From contig JBGUIX010000015.1 of NCBI GenBank assembly GCA_045113315.1, positions 12,257-76,256 on the forward strand: a stretch of 64,000 bases of DNA, in the 5' to 3' direction. Under the pieces are notes generated by a model. It was not told the DNA's origin and did not search any database. It worked only from the letters and a program-made list of their open reading frames with translations. Positions 1 to 7,953 of this stretch are shown piece by piece. The DNA is from RUG13091 sp045113315. Lineage in GTDB: Bacteria; Bacillota_I; Bacilli_A; RFN20; CAG-826. The position numbers and the translations under genes were made by a program. The first letter of the stretch is position 1, and every line of letters begins with the position of its first letter.

Positions 1-1
1 T

Positions 2-595
2 AAGGGCGATTTAGCCTGTTCTTTTATCAATACATGTTCAGAGTGGGGTCCAATCGTTGTATTTGTTTTACCAATTCAATTTAGAAGATTTAATATTCAA
101 AAACATATTTACCCTAATTTGAAATTGATTTATTCTTCAGAAGATCTTCCTAAGAACTCTTTTAATTTAGAAGGGAAAAAATATGATGTGAATTGTTTGT
201 TTCAAATTTGGGTAGATAAGTTTTCTGGATTATTTGAAAACTATGAGGATTTAAGACTTTTAAAACCTCTTCCAAATAAACATGAAGATTTTAAATTGTT
301 TATTCACAACAACACTATGGAGACACTTAAATATTTTGATAAAGAAAAATATTGTTGGGATTTTGCTGTCGCAAGGCAAGGCTTCTATGACTATTCTAAA
401 AGGATTACAAATCCAAAAGAGCTTCAGCAACATGTCCAATATTTATTTGTGAAATATGTTAATCCTGTTTCAAAAAAAGTTTTTGATCACATAGATTTTG
501 AAAAATTATCACATGTAAATACAGCAATACTTGGGTATTCAAATACAGATGTTGTTGCTGAATACATTCGTGTTAAAAATGAATTAAAATTATAA
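2..595 (+). CDS. C-terminal part of a putative DNA methyltransferase (truncated by window edge)
   Basis: The reading frame is open back to base 2, so the gene begins outside the window; the TTG at 119 is only an internal codon. The visible residues contain the segment VVFVLPIQFRR followed about 20 residues later by EDLPKNSF and YDVNCLFQIW. I associate that pattern with the C-terminal half of N6-adenine-type SAM-dependent DNA methyltransferases linked to restriction systems. The catalytic NPPF/NPPY motif would lie upstream and is not visible. A restriction-type nuclease gene follows at 841, which supports a restriction-modification pair. Family assignment is from pattern recognition, so it is probable rather than certain. 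Confidence 0.6.
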   Translation, partial: KGDLACSFINTCSEWGPIVVFVLPIQFRRFNIQKHIYPNLKLIYSSEDLPKNSFNLEGKKYDVNCLFQIWVDKFSGLFENYEDLRLLKPLPNKHEDFKLFIHNNTMETLKYFDKEKYCWDFAVARQGFYDYSKRITNPKELQQHVQYLFVKYVNPVSKKVFDHIDFEKLSHVNTAILGYSNTDVVAEYIRVKNELKL

Positions 596-793
596 TTTTT
601 TGGTTTTTAAAAGATTATATTGTCTTTTCCATCCTTTAGGAGGAGTTGTGCAAATATGCGATTCGTTATAAAGACCGCATGTATCATTCATACAATTCTT
701 ACATATTTCAGGATTGTATGCTCTGCAACCATAAGTTTGCGTTTCCGTATCTAATGCGCAAAGAGGATCGTTTCTGTTAATATGATACTTCAT
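590..793 (-). CDS. Small cysteine-rich protein, possible zinc-binding
   Basis: This 67-residue ORF runs antisense between the methyltransferase and the nuclease and overlaps the end of the methyltransferase by 6 bp. It has six cysteines (C12, C23, C31, C34, C39, C48), including a CKNC pair, and ends in a basic KGWKRQY segment. The spaced cysteines look like a small metal-binding fold. The non-random cysteine pattern and its fit to the gap suggest a real gene rather than a shadow frame. No function can be assigned; it may belong to the restriction locus or be a cargo gene. Confidence 0.5.
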   Translation of the reverse strand: MKYHINRNDPLCALDTETQTYGCRAYNPEICKNCMNDTCGLYNESHICTTPPKGWKRQYNLLKTKKL

Positions 794-840
794 ACAAGAA
801 AGTATATAATTTAATAAAAAGTTTTGTAAGGATAAAATGT

Positions 841-1563
841 ATGAGTGAATTGGTAAAATTTTTAAAAGATGTCAGTGAAAATAGATCATCTTTATTACAG
901 GCACAAAATGGTGAAACTTGTGAACAGTTATTTCGTGGCAAACTTAAAACTTATTTTGTTGACATGTCCGCTTCTGATGATGAAAATATTCTAAATTTCA
1001 AGAAAAGCATCAAAAATAAAATATTAAACAAGAACGGTCCTAGCGTTATCGAAAATACTTTATATAAGAATACTCAAAATGGGATGTATAAGGACTTTTT
1101 TATTGCACAACCCTATGGGACCCAAAATTACCCTGATTTTCTTATTTTTACCAGTTTCAGAGTTTTTTCAATTGAGATAAAGTATTCCACAAAGAAGTCT
1201 GTTAGGCCTATGTGGAATTCCAATCTACCTAAAATGGATGGAATCTATTTTTTTGGTTGCTATAGATTAAAACAATTGACTTTTTTCAGAGGCGAAGACA
1301 TGTTGCCATTCAAGGAAAGAGAAACACTTTTAAATATATGGGATATGTTGGAAAAGAAGAAAAAAGACTGGGACAAAACATTCAAAAGAGGAATTAAAAC
1401 CAAAGAGTTTGAAAATGAATATGGTTTTGGACCTTATATTAGAAAGGCCTATTCACAATCAAAAGAGTTCAATAAACACGCTACTATTAATCTTTTTGAC
1501 AATCCAAAAAAATCTCAATTGGAGAATAAAGTCATAGAGTTTGTTGAAGAAAAAGACAAATAG
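841..1563 (+). CDS. Putative type II restriction endonuclease, PD-(D/E)XK fold
   Basis: This 240-residue protein carries a recognisable PD-(D/E)XK core: P98-D99 in QNYPDFLIF, then E112 and K114 in SIEIKYS. It is followed by RPMWNSNLP and a KMDGIYFFG strand, a layout seen in restriction-enzyme families that cut near an adenine-methylated site. The start is ATG 841 after a purine-rich stretch (AAGGATAAA). It lies downstream of the methyltransferase tail, so the two probably form an R-M system that cleaves unmodified foreign DNA. The recognition sequence cannot be read from sequence. A non-restriction PD-(D/E)XK role is the main alternative. Confidence 0.65.
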   Translation: MSELVKFLKDVSENRSSLLQAQNGETCEQLFRGKLKTYFVDMSASDDENILNFKKSIKNKILNKNGPSVIENTLYKNTQNGMYKDFFIAQPYGTQNYPDFLIFTSFRVFSIEIKYSTKKSVRPMWNSNLPKMDGIYFFGCYRLKQLTFFRGEDMLPFKERETLLNIWDMLEKKKKDWDKTFKRGIKTKEFENEYGFGPYIRKAYSQSKEFNKHATINLFDNPKKSQLENKVIEFVEEKDK

Positions 1564-1599
1564 AATTGATATTTATAATAAAAGTAAGAAAAATTACTT

Positions 1600-1633
1600 T
1601 TGTGAATAAAAATAATGTTCTTATATAAGTACA
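1600..1633 (+). promoter_or_regulatory. Promoter and operator copy 1 of the TGTnC palindrome
   Basis: A -35 like TTGTGA (1600-1605) and a -10 like TATATA (1622-1627) are separated by 16 bases. The palindrome TGTTCTTATATAAGTACA (1616-1633) lies directly over the -10. It is one of five copies in the first 20.5 kb, and here it controls the WYL-type regulator at 1695. A repressor bound here would block RNA polymerase, which suggests autoregulation. Confidence 0.6.
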
Positions 1634-1694
1634 AAAAAATAATGTTTTGTTATGGCTTATAAACTTCTATATCATTAGAAGTGGAGGTAGATAT

Positions 1695-3017
1695 ATGGCT
1701 ATTTCAGATACTAGAATTCATAACATAGAATTATTACTTACGTTAGATTATTTATTAAAACATACAGATGAGAATCATCCTGCGACTCAACAAGAGATAT
1801 GTAAACACGCGATTAAATATGGACTTAAATATGATCCTAAAGCCACTAAAGGCAATGATGTAAGAAGACAACGTATTGGAGAATGTTTAAAGTTTTTAAG
1901 TGAGATCTGCGGTAAATTTCCTGATGATACACCTTTTATTTTAGAAACTACTGATTCTGGTAAATATTATATTGATCAAAGACAAGGTCTTCATGATTTA
2001 CAAGTGGCCAAGATACTTGCCGCTATTAAAAATGATAGATATACAAAAGATGAAGATGCTTCTTTTTTAATAGATAAAGTATTAGATGCTTGTTCAACAA
2101 GTGAATATAACCGAGCAGAGATAAAAAGAATATATAAAGAATTAATACGTAGTGTTAGAAAATACGATAGTGAAACAATACGTAAGATAAATCTTATTGA
2201 AAAAGCTTATAAAGAAAGCAAATCAATTCTAGTTAGACATAGTGTTAATGATCCTAAACGTCATGTCATTGTAGATTATGATTTCTTATATCGTGTTTAT
2301 CTAGTTAAAGAATATAACCACGAATTATATGCTTTGTTAATTCCAGTGGGCCAACTCAATGTTAATGAAAAGATTGGTAGATTAGTTTTCTTTAATAACT
2401 ATATATTCGAGCCTATTAGTAAGATTAATATCCCCAACATAGAAGCGAGACAATTACTTTGTACTGACGAAAAGAATAGAGATTTCAATGAACTATTTAG
2501 AAAAGCTAATCCTTTATTGGCGAAGAAATATCATACTATAGATGAAATGTTAGAAAAAACCATTCTTCCTAAAGGTGGTAAGTCATGTATTGTTTCTTTC
2601 TATTTCCATCTTGGATTAAAAGATATATTAAGAAGATCTTTTGAAAACTACTTTAATGAAGAATTCAGATATCAAGAAACTGCATTAATAAAAGGAGTGG
2701 AATCCACTATAAAAGATGTGGTTCAAGGCATGGATAATTGGGTTATTATAACGGATGAAAATAAAGATCTAAAACCAACACATGGCTTAGTTAATCTATA
2801 TGTGGATAATAAAGCGTTCAAATCATGGTTATTATCTGATCCACATGGAGAAGGTAATTTCTCTATTATGGATATGATTACTTTAATCAAACCGACTTCT
2901 TTACATGAAGAAATCGCTAATTACTATAAGAAGAGATTAATAAAAGAGATTAACTATTTAAGTGAAAATTCAAAGGATGAATTATACGATGCACTCATAC
3001 AAAACAATAAAAAATAA
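1695..3017 (+). CDS. WYL-family-like transcriptional regulator
   Basis: The start is ATG 1695 because GGAGG lies at 1683-1687; the longer frame from 1647 has no such site. The 440-residue protein begins with a helix-turn-helix region (about residues 10-70) containing HPATQQEICKHA and RRQRIGECLKFL, typical of the N-terminal domain of WYL regulators. The central part (HVIVDYDFLYRVYLVKEYN, YALLIPVGQL) resembles a WYL-like beta-rich ligand domain, although the W-Y-L signature is not intact. WYL proteins commonly control defence islands. It sits just after the R-M genes and has the TGTnC palindrome over its own promoter, so it is the first candidate for the factor that reads that operator. Confidence 0.6.
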   Translation: MAISDTRIHNIELLLTLDYLLKHTDENHPATQQEICKHAIKYGLKYDPKATKGNDVRRQRIGECLKFLSEICGKFPDDTPFILETTDSGKYYIDQRQGLHDLQVAKILAAIKNDRYTKDEDASFLIDKVLDACSTSEYNRAEIKRIYKELIRSVRKYDSETIRKINLIEKAYKESKSILVRHSVNDPKRHVIVDYDFLYRVYLVKEYNHELYALLIPVGQLNVNEKIGRLVFFNNYIFEPISKINIPNIEARQLLCTDEKNRDFNELFRKANPLLAKKYHTIDEMLEKTILPKGGKSCIVSFYFHLGLKDILRRSFENYFNEEFRYQETALIKGVESTIKDVVQGMDNWVIITDENKDLKPTHGLVNLYVDNKAFKSWLLSDPHGEGNFSIMDMITLIKPTSLHEEIANYYKKRLIKEINYLSENSKDELYDALIQNNKK

Positions 3018-3083
3018 ATTTTAACAGTAGTTAATTTTTGTCAAGACTTGTAATTATCATTTTCTATTACCATAATATATAGC

Positions 3084-3169
3084 GTCATAAAGAGAACGGC
3101 GAGGGACAAGCCCGTTGACCCGTCAGCAACTTACTCAAGTGAGCAAAGTGCTAAAGCTTGTGCGATGAC
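3084..3169 (+). promoter_or_regulatory. SAM-clan riboswitch aptamer 1 (SAM-I-like, P4 absent)
   Basis: The core matches the SAM-I consensus: AGAG, GAGGGACnnGCCC, a TGA-containing kink-turn side, GCAAC and GTGCTAAA. P1 is GTCAT (3084-3088) with ATGAC (3165-3169). P2 is ACGG/CCGT around a GGG/CCC helix. P3 is ACTT..CTC/GAG..AAGT. The P2-loop pseudoknot is ACAAGC (3106-3111) with GCTTGT (3156-3161). The P4 hairpin of classical SAM-I is missing: P1 closes immediately after the pseudoknot strand, more like the SAM-I/IV-variant group. SAM is the inferred ligand. It lies upstream of cluster A, which has no obvious methionine genes. Confidence 0.75.
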
Positions 3170-3180
3170 TTATTTTATTT

Positions 3181-3211
3181 TGCTCATCGCGAAATGCGGT
3201 GAGCATTTTTT
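3181..3211 (+). terminator. Riboswitch-controlled intrinsic terminator 1
   Basis: A 10-bp stem TGCTCATCGC/GCGGTGAGCA with loop GAAAT is followed by six T. Its 5' arm TCATCGC (3184-3190) is complementary to GCGATGA (3162-3168) in the P1 strand of the aptamer. Ligand-stabilised P1 would free the terminator, and loss of ligand would form the antiterminator. This predicts expression of cluster A when SAM is low. Confidence 0.8.
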
Positions 3212-3233
3212 ATCCCCAATCTTCTCAAAGCTA

Positions 3234-3251
3234 TGTACGCATACAAGTACA
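3234..3251 (+). promoter_or_regulatory. Operator copy 2 of the TGTnC palindrome
   Basis: TGTACGCATACAAGTACA matches TGTnC-N3-TA-N3-GTACA. It lies just after the riboswitch terminator and 155 bp before the first gene of cluster A. Flanking TTCTCAA and TTGAGAA arms make a wider inverted repeat. It may serve a second promoter downstream of the riboswitch. Confidence 0.55.
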
Positions 3252-3406
3252 TAACTAATCAATTGAGAAACACACATGTAATTGCGTTTTATAGTAATTA
3301 CGAAGCTAAGCTAGAAACTTATCTTCAATCGTTCTTTGAAAACTAAATAATTAACCGCGCCAATACCTTACTTTACCTATTTTTATTTAGAAAGAGAAAT
3401 GATGAA
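3252..3406 (+). other. Leader region of cluster A
   Basis: No open frame was seen. It contains an imperfect hairpin, GAAGCTAAG (3302-3310) with CTTATCTTC (3318-3326), and a weak ribosome binding site (GAAAGAGAA) before ATG 3407. The length of untranslated sequence from the riboswitch to the gene (about 195 bases past the terminator) is long and may hold further control elements. Confidence 0.35.
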
Positions 3407-4018
3407 ATGAATTGTTTAAACTATGACAACAAAGAAAAGTACATCAGTGAAATAAATAAGCTGAATGATAAAGAAAAAAGAGAACAATATGAATTATCAT
3501 CAGCGATAATTAATCACATTGAATATGACTATAACCTATTAAAAGCTACAATCTATTTAAAGTTCCTATTACCTATTAGAAATTTTTTAAGAAAAAACAT
3601 ATCAATAGATGATTTAAAAAAAGCCGTGTATGACTGTTTTAACTACTGTATTGATAACAATTCTTACTTCTTACATTTTCATAGCAGTATCGAAGATAAG
3701 AATGAATTTGAATATGTAGAAAAACGTGAAGATTCTCCGATAGAAATTATTGATGGTTTGATTGATTATTTATATGACGAGACACACAAAAATTATGATA
3801 GATTGATGAATTTATATGTGTCATTTAAAGAGTTCTCAAATTATGTTTTTAGAAAACTATCCACGTCACATAAAAATTTTGAAAATCAAATACAAAAATT
3901 TGAAAAAGAAAATCATATAAAAACCGGCGAAGACATCTACCACACTCTACAAAGTGTGTTTAAAAGAACAATCTTCGAAATATTTTTAATCGAAGAAGTT
4001 AACCATGAAGAAAGATAA
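3407..4018 (+). CDS. Unknown protein, paralogue of the protein at 10843
   Basis: I do not recognise a named family for this 203-residue, mostly helical, charged protein. It begins MNCLNYDNKEKYI and has an internal KREDSPIEIIDGL. The protein at 10843 begins MNCFNFNNKQSYM and has SKEDSIQIIEN at the equivalent place, with similar length and helical content, so the two are paralogues. Each is the first gene before a P-loop ATPase: an FtsH-like protease here, an FtsK-like ATPase there. That repeated arrangement suggests an adaptor or partner of the ATPase. It is the first gene after a SAM-clan riboswitch and an operator. Confidence 0.7.
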   Translation: MNCLNYDNKEKYISEINKLNDKEKREQYELSSAIINHIEYDYNLLKATIYLKFLLPIRNFLRKNISIDDLKKAVYDCFNYCIDNNSYFLHFHSSIEDKNEFEYVEKREDSPIEIIDGLIDYLYDETHKNYDRLMNLYVSFKEFSNYVFRKLSTSHKNFENQIQKFEKENHIKTGEDIYHTLQSVFKRTIFEIFLIEEVNHEER

Positions 4019-4037
4019 AAGAAAAGAGGTACCAAAA

Positions 4038-5450
4038 ATGACAGAAAACAAAAAACACTTATTAGAAGATAACTATGATGTTATCGAAACAGATGACGAA
4101 GAAGAAGTAGTAATAAAATATCTTAATGGCCGTCCTTATGTAATAAACGAAGATGGGGAAGTCATTTTTAAAGATAATGTTCCATCATACGAATTAATCT
4201 ATGCTTCTAAATTAAAAGAAGATGAAAAGCCCCTTGGTAATGTCATTGGCCACGAGAATCAAAAGAAAGAACTTCTTTCTGTGATTGACTGGTTTAAACA
4301 TTCCAAAGAATTAAAAGCTAAAGGTGTTTCAATTCCTAAAGGAGTTGTCCTCTTTGGTGCCCCTGGAAATGGTAAATCATTATTAATTAAAGAGATTATT
4401 AGATGCTGCGAAGCCCCGGTATTTATTTTTCAAGGTGAACAAATAAATGTTGTTGGTGGAATTGTTGAAACATTTAAAAAAGCTCGAGAAGCCGGGCACG
4501 CTATTATTGTCTTTGATGAATTAGATTTACTTATTAATAGAGAAAGAAGAGTGGTAAGAGCCCTTCAAGAAAATCTTGATGGTGTTGAATCTAACGATGA
4601 CATTTTAGTGTTAGCAGCGACAAATTATCTTGATGAAATTCCCCAACCATTATTAAGAAATGGTCGATTAGAAAAACTTATTAAAATTCCATATCCAACT
4701 GGTGAAGAAGCTCTAGAATTATTCAAAAAGCACTGTAAAGAATTCAAAGTAACATTACCAGAAGATTTCGATGATGAAGAAGTAGCTTTATCACTTAATG
4801 GAATTACTTGCGCTGGCGTTAAAGCAGTAGTGAACGATATTGTTTTAAGAAATGGTTTCGAAAATATCACTAGTGAGATGATTGATAATTCTATTTATAA
4901 CATCACAGATAGAGTGAAAGATGCTCCTGAAGAAGATAATTTAGAAGTTGCTATCCACGAAGCTGGTCACGCTGTTGTTGCTAAATCATATCCACAATAT
5001 TTTCTAATCAATAGACTTAATATTTCAGGGGCAAGTGGTGAATTTCACGCTAAAGAAGTTGAGAAAGATTTCTGGCCTTATGAAAAAGTGATTGCCGACA
5101 TCAAAGTTTCGATGGCGGGCATCCTTGCTCAAAAGATTATCTGTGGTAGAGGTTCAAGAGGTTGCGATAGCGATTTACAAAGAGCAAGAATCAATGCTTA
5201 CAATATGCTTAATATGTGTGGTTATTCATCTTGCGCTGAAACACTCCCTGTCATTAGACAAGGCGCTAGAACCGAAACTTCCATTAAGCGCAGAAAGATG
5301 GAAAAGAAGATTGAAAAACTTCTTAAAAAGTGTGAGAAAGAAACATCTAAATACATCAAAGAACACAAGAGTCAAATCAATGCGCTTGGTAAGCTTCTCT
5401 TTGAGAAGAAACATCTTAAATCATCAGAAATCCTATCCTGTCTTGGGTAG
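4038..5450 (+). CDS. FtsH-like AAA+ zinc metalloprotease lacking membrane segments
   Basis: ATG 4038 is preceded by AGAGG at good spacing, so it is preferred over ATG 4005, which overlaps the previous gene. In the 470-residue product the AAA+ module has Walker A GAPGNGKS (107-114), Walker B IIVFDEL (155-161) and a sensor/arginine region AATNYLDE...LLRNGRLEK (194-213). The C-terminal M41-type peptidase has the zinc motif HEAGH (307-311), with the likely third ligand D379 in SDLQRA. FtsH normally starts with two transmembrane helices; here an acidic soluble N-terminus replaces them, so this should be a cytosolic protease. It probably degrades a specific target of this accessory cluster. Confidence 0.88.
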   Translation: MTENKKHLLEDNYDVIETDDEEEVVIKYLNGRPYVINEDGEVIFKDNVPSYELIYASKLKEDEKPLGNVIGHENQKKELLSVIDWFKHSKELKAKGVSIPKGVVLFGAPGNGKSLLIKEIIRCCEAPVFIFQGEQINVVGGIVETFKKAREAGHAIIVFDELDLLINRERRVVRALQENLDGVESNDDILVLAATNYLDEIPQPLLRNGRLEKLIKIPYPTGEEALELFKKHCKEFKVTLPEDFDDEEVALSLNGITCAGVKAVVNDIVLRNGFENITSEMIDNSIYNITDRVKDAPEEDNLEVAIHEAGHAVVAKSYPQYFLINRLNISGASGEFHAKEVEKDFWPYEKVIADIKVSMAGILAQKIICGRGSRGCDSDLQRARINAYNMLNMCGYSSCAETLPVIRQGARTETSIKRRKMEKKIEKLLKKCEKETSKYIKEHKSQINALGKLLFEKKHLKSSEILSCLG

Positions 5451-5474
5451 GATCTCTGATAAGGAGAATCATAC

Positions 5475-5882
5475 ATGTTAGAAGATATTAAATATGTCCG
5501 TTTGGGATTAGAAAATGTCGAAATTATAGATATCAACATTAAAGACATTGACCTAATGATACAAGACATTAGTGAGTTTGATTTAACCGTAATGAATAGC
5601 AGCCTTATTAAAAGAAGAAAAGAATGTAAAAAAGCATTCTTCACTCTTCTTAAAACCGCAGATAAACCATACGACGAAAAGAGTGAAACAACAGTTTTTG
5701 AAAGACTAAGAAAATTTAATGATATCATTGACATTTCTTATTTAGACGAAAACAAAAACGAGATAGATACAATCTATATGCCCTGGGAATATAACACATT
5801 TAATCTAGCGGAAAACATCTATCAAAAATCAAAAATTGATGATTATGGAAGATTACAGATACTAATTGAAAAAGGAGAATAA
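5475..5882 (+). CDS. Unknown 135-aa protein upstream of the Doc protein
   Basis: No family is recognised. The start ATG 5475 follows AAGGAG. The sequence is acidic, with a beta-rich N-terminus (VRLGLENVEIIDINIKDID) and a later stretch DTIYMPWEYNTFNLAEN. A short inverted repeat (about 5430-5452) overlaps the end of the protease gene just before it. It sits 10 bp before the Doc/Fic gene in the same operon, so an antitoxin or accessory role is possible but is inference only. Confidence 0.65.
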   Translation: MLEDIKYVRLGLENVEIIDINIKDIDLMIQDISEFDLTVMNSSLIKRRKECKKAFFTLLKTADKPYDEKSETTVFERLRKFNDIIDISYLDENKNEIDTIYMPWEYNTFNLAENIYQKSKIDDYGRLQILIEKGE

Positions 5883-5892
5883 AGATTAATAA

Positions 5893-6432
5893 ATGGAATT
5901 ACCAAAATTAACACGTAAGATTGCTAAACAAGTTGATGAAGAATATAGAAAAGAAGAAAAGAATAAACCCGATATCAAGGCTATAACTATTGATGATGTT
6001 TTAATTATTAATTCTCTTTGTCTATTTACAGGCGAACCACATCAAATTCTAAATAAAGCAGCAATCGAATCCGCTCTTGGCAATCAATATCAACCTTATT
6101 CAAGACGTGAATTAGCGTATGCAAGTGTCTATAAATCATTAGTCCTTAACCATGGATTTATGAATGGGAACAAACGTACCGCTGTCATTGCTTTATATAT
6201 TGCAAGTTTATTGATAGGCAATGATTTAAAAATCAATGATAAAAATTTAGCAAAGTTAACTTATAGGATCGCTGGTGAAAACGGTAGTCAAATTCCAGTT
6301 GAAGAAATTGCTGAGAATGTCTTTAAGTCATATACATCATATGACGATTTCAAAGAAGTTAATGATGTCGCCTATTATGTTCGTAAATTTATTAATGAAC
6401 ATGAATGGTTGATGAAGGAACTCGGAAAATAG
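5893..6432 (+). CDS. Doc/Fic-family protein (possible death-on-curing toxin)
   Basis: The 179-residue protein has a Fic core with the Doc-like active motif H87-G-F-M-N-G-N-K-R95 and a following hydrophobic helix. Fic enzymes transfer AMP, and Doc transfers phosphate, to hydroxyl groups of target proteins. Here the acidic residue of the usual HxFx(D/E)GN motif is replaced by N91, a change that may alter or reduce activity. No (S/T)xxxE(G/N) inhibitory motif is obvious within the protein, so inhibition in trans would be needed. The upstream 135-aa protein is the nearest candidate. It is co-oriented and closely spaced with the wHTH-HAD and ADP-ribosylglycohydrolase genes. Confidence 0.8.
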   Translation: MELPKLTRKIAKQVDEEYRKEEKNKPDIKAITIDDVLIINSLCLFTGEPHQILNKAAIESALGNQYQPYSRRELAYASVYKSLVLNHGFMNGNKRTAVIALYIASLLIGNDLKINDKNLAKLTYRIAGENGSQIPVEEIAENVFKSYTSYDDFKEVNDVAYYVRKFINEHEWLMKELGK

Positions 6433-6444
6433 AAGGAAAAAAAG

Positions 6445-7119
6445 ATGGAGTACGATTTAACAGAAATTATTTCAAATATTAAAAACAAAGATAAAATTTC
6501 TATTTCATACATTCAAAGAAACTTCTCGTTTGGCTTTAATAAATCTTATAAAGTTTTTCAAAATCTTATTGAAAAAGGTTATGTAGATAAAGAAGGCAAT
6601 GTTAATAAAGAAAAAGTCGATTCAAATTATGTAGAAGGACCAAAAGTTATCTTTCTAGATGTCGATGGTGTTCTTAATTGTCGTTCTACAAAAGATAAAT
6701 GTGGTGGCTATATCGGGATTGATGATAACAAAGTCGCTTTGCTAAAAGAAATTGTGGATGCTACTGGAGCTATTATTATTCTTGTCTCTTCTTGGAAAGA
6801 ATGGTGGACAAACAATCCAAGATATAAGCCCAATCAAGATGAAATGGCTACATATTTAGACGAAAAACTAGCCAAACAAGGTTTGATTATTAGAGATAAG
6901 ACTCGAGATGGTAATTCTTTAAGAAGAGGCAAAGGAATTATTCGATTCATCGAAATGCAAAAGGAAATCGGAATCGATATTAGTAAGTATATTATTCTTG
7001 ATGATGAGATGTTTGATTATTTAGAAACTAAAATGACACGTCATTTAATTCGCACTAGTTTTGAGCAAAACGGATTAGAAAGAAAACACGTGAGAAAGGC
7101 GATTATGAAATTATGTTAG
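6445..7119 (+). CDS. FtsK-gamma-like winged helix fused to HAD hydrolase domain
   Basis: Residues 8-50 (ISISYIQRNFSFGFNKSYKVF, LIEKGYVD) look like the DNA-binding gamma winged helix of FtsK/SpoIIIE. From residue 67 a HAD domain begins with VIFLDVDGVLN, whose D72 and D74 are the nucleophile and acid/base. Later motifs are LVSSWKEWW and YIILDDEMFDY. HAD domains of this DVDGVLN type include the phosphatase modules found in RNA-repair enzymes. The gene overlaps the ADP-ribosylglycohydrolase by 7 bp, so the two are translationally coupled. A nucleotide or nucleic-acid phosphatase tethered to DNA is the simplest reading, but the substrate is unknown. Confidence 0.75.
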   Translation: MEYDLTEIISNIKNKDKISISYIQRNFSFGFNKSYKVFQNLIEKGYVDKEGNVNKEKVDSNYVEGPKVIFLDVDGVLNCRSTKDKCGGYIGIDDNKVALLKEIVDATGAIIILVSSWKEWWTNNPRYKPNQDEMATYLDEKLAKQGLIIRDKTRDGNSLRRGKGIIRFIEMQKEIGIDISKYIILDDEMFDYLETKMTRHLIRTSFEQNGLERKHVRKAIMKLC

Positions 7120-7952
7120 GCGCAATTATTGGTGATATGGTAGGTTCAATGTATGAATTCCATCCATGCAAAACAAAGAAGTTCAATATTTACGATCAAA
7201 GAATGAGAATGACTGATGATTCTTTACTGACAATAGCAGTCGCTAAGACTTTATTAAAACATTATCCAATTGATTATTCAGATGAGTCTTTAAAAGCAAT
7301 TCAAAATGATTTGATTAAAGAATTTGTAGAAGCTTGGAGATTTAATAAAGGTGCGGGCTTTGGTGGCATGTTCTTTAATTGGTGCATGGAAGCAAGATAT
7401 GGAAGAGCCAAGCCTTATAATTCCTATGGTAATGGTAGTGCGATGAGAATATCTCCGGTTGCTTGGATAGCGGATTCAGAAGAACACTTAAAACTACTAT
7501 CAAAAACAGTTACTGAAATCACTCATAATCATCCTGAAGGAATTAAAGGAGCAGAGGCAGTAGCGATGTGTATCTATCTTGCTCTTCATGGATCTAGCAA
7601 GGAAGAAATTAAAGAAAGAATGGTCATTGAATATTACCCTGAAATTGCTTCATTTTCCTTTGAAAACCTTGTAAAAACCTATGCTTTTTCTGAAATTTGC
7701 CAAAAATCAGTACCTCAAGCTATTTACTGTTTTCTTGTTTCGGATAGTTTAGAAGATGCGATTAGAAACTGTGTAGCAATAGGTGGGGATTGTGATACGA
7801 CCGGAGCGATGGCGGGAGCAATCGCAGAAGCCTATTATCAAAAAGAAAAACTATCAGATTTTGAAGATAAATTTCTCTATCTCATGATTGATCCTGATGT
7901 TGAACAACTAATAAAACAATTCCATAAAACCATTGGCAGTAAGAAGTTTTAA
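7113..7952 (+). CDS. ADP-ribosylglycohydrolase (DraG/ARH family)
   Basis: The 279-residue protein has the family's metal-binding signatures: IIGDMVGS near the N-terminus, MTDDSLLT (33-40), YGNGSAMRISP in the middle and IGGDCDTTGAMAG (about 223-235). This family uses two Mg2+ ions to remove ADP-ribose from proteins or nucleic acids. The ATG overlaps the end of the HAD gene. Its presence beside a Doc/Fic protein suggests reversal of a nucleotide-derived modification, although no ADP-ribosyltransferase is visible in this cluster. An ART-like gene occurs far away at 62624. Confidence 0.9.
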   Translation: MLGAIIGDMVGSMYEFHPCKTKKFNIYDQRMRMTDDSLLTIAVAKTLLKHYPIDYSDESLKAIQNDLIKEFVEAWRFNKGAGFGGMFFNWCMEARYGRAKPYNSYGNGSAMRISPVAWIADSEEHLKLLSKTVTEITHNHPEGIKGAEAVAMCIYLALHGSSKEEIKERMVIEYYPEIASFSFENLVKTYAFSEICQKSVPQAIYCFLVSDSLEDAIRNCVAIGGDCDTTGAMAGAIAEAYYQKEKLSDFEDKFLYLMIDPDVEQLIKQFHKTIGSKKF

Positions 7953-7953
7953 A

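Noticed and set aside
119..595. A complete gene starting at TTG 119
   Set aside because: The frame is open to base 2 and the upstream residues are protein-like and continuous with the methyltransferase pattern, so this is a truncated gene, not one starting at 119.
3252..3406. Leader of an rRNA operon, suggested by a CTTTGAAAACTAAATA-like stretch
   Set aside because: No 16S or other rRNA sequence follows; the next gene is protein-coding.
5092..5481. An overlapping plus-strand frame inside the FtsH-like gene
   Set aside because: It lies inside strongly conserved protease sequence in another frame, has no ribosome binding site and shows low-complexity composition.
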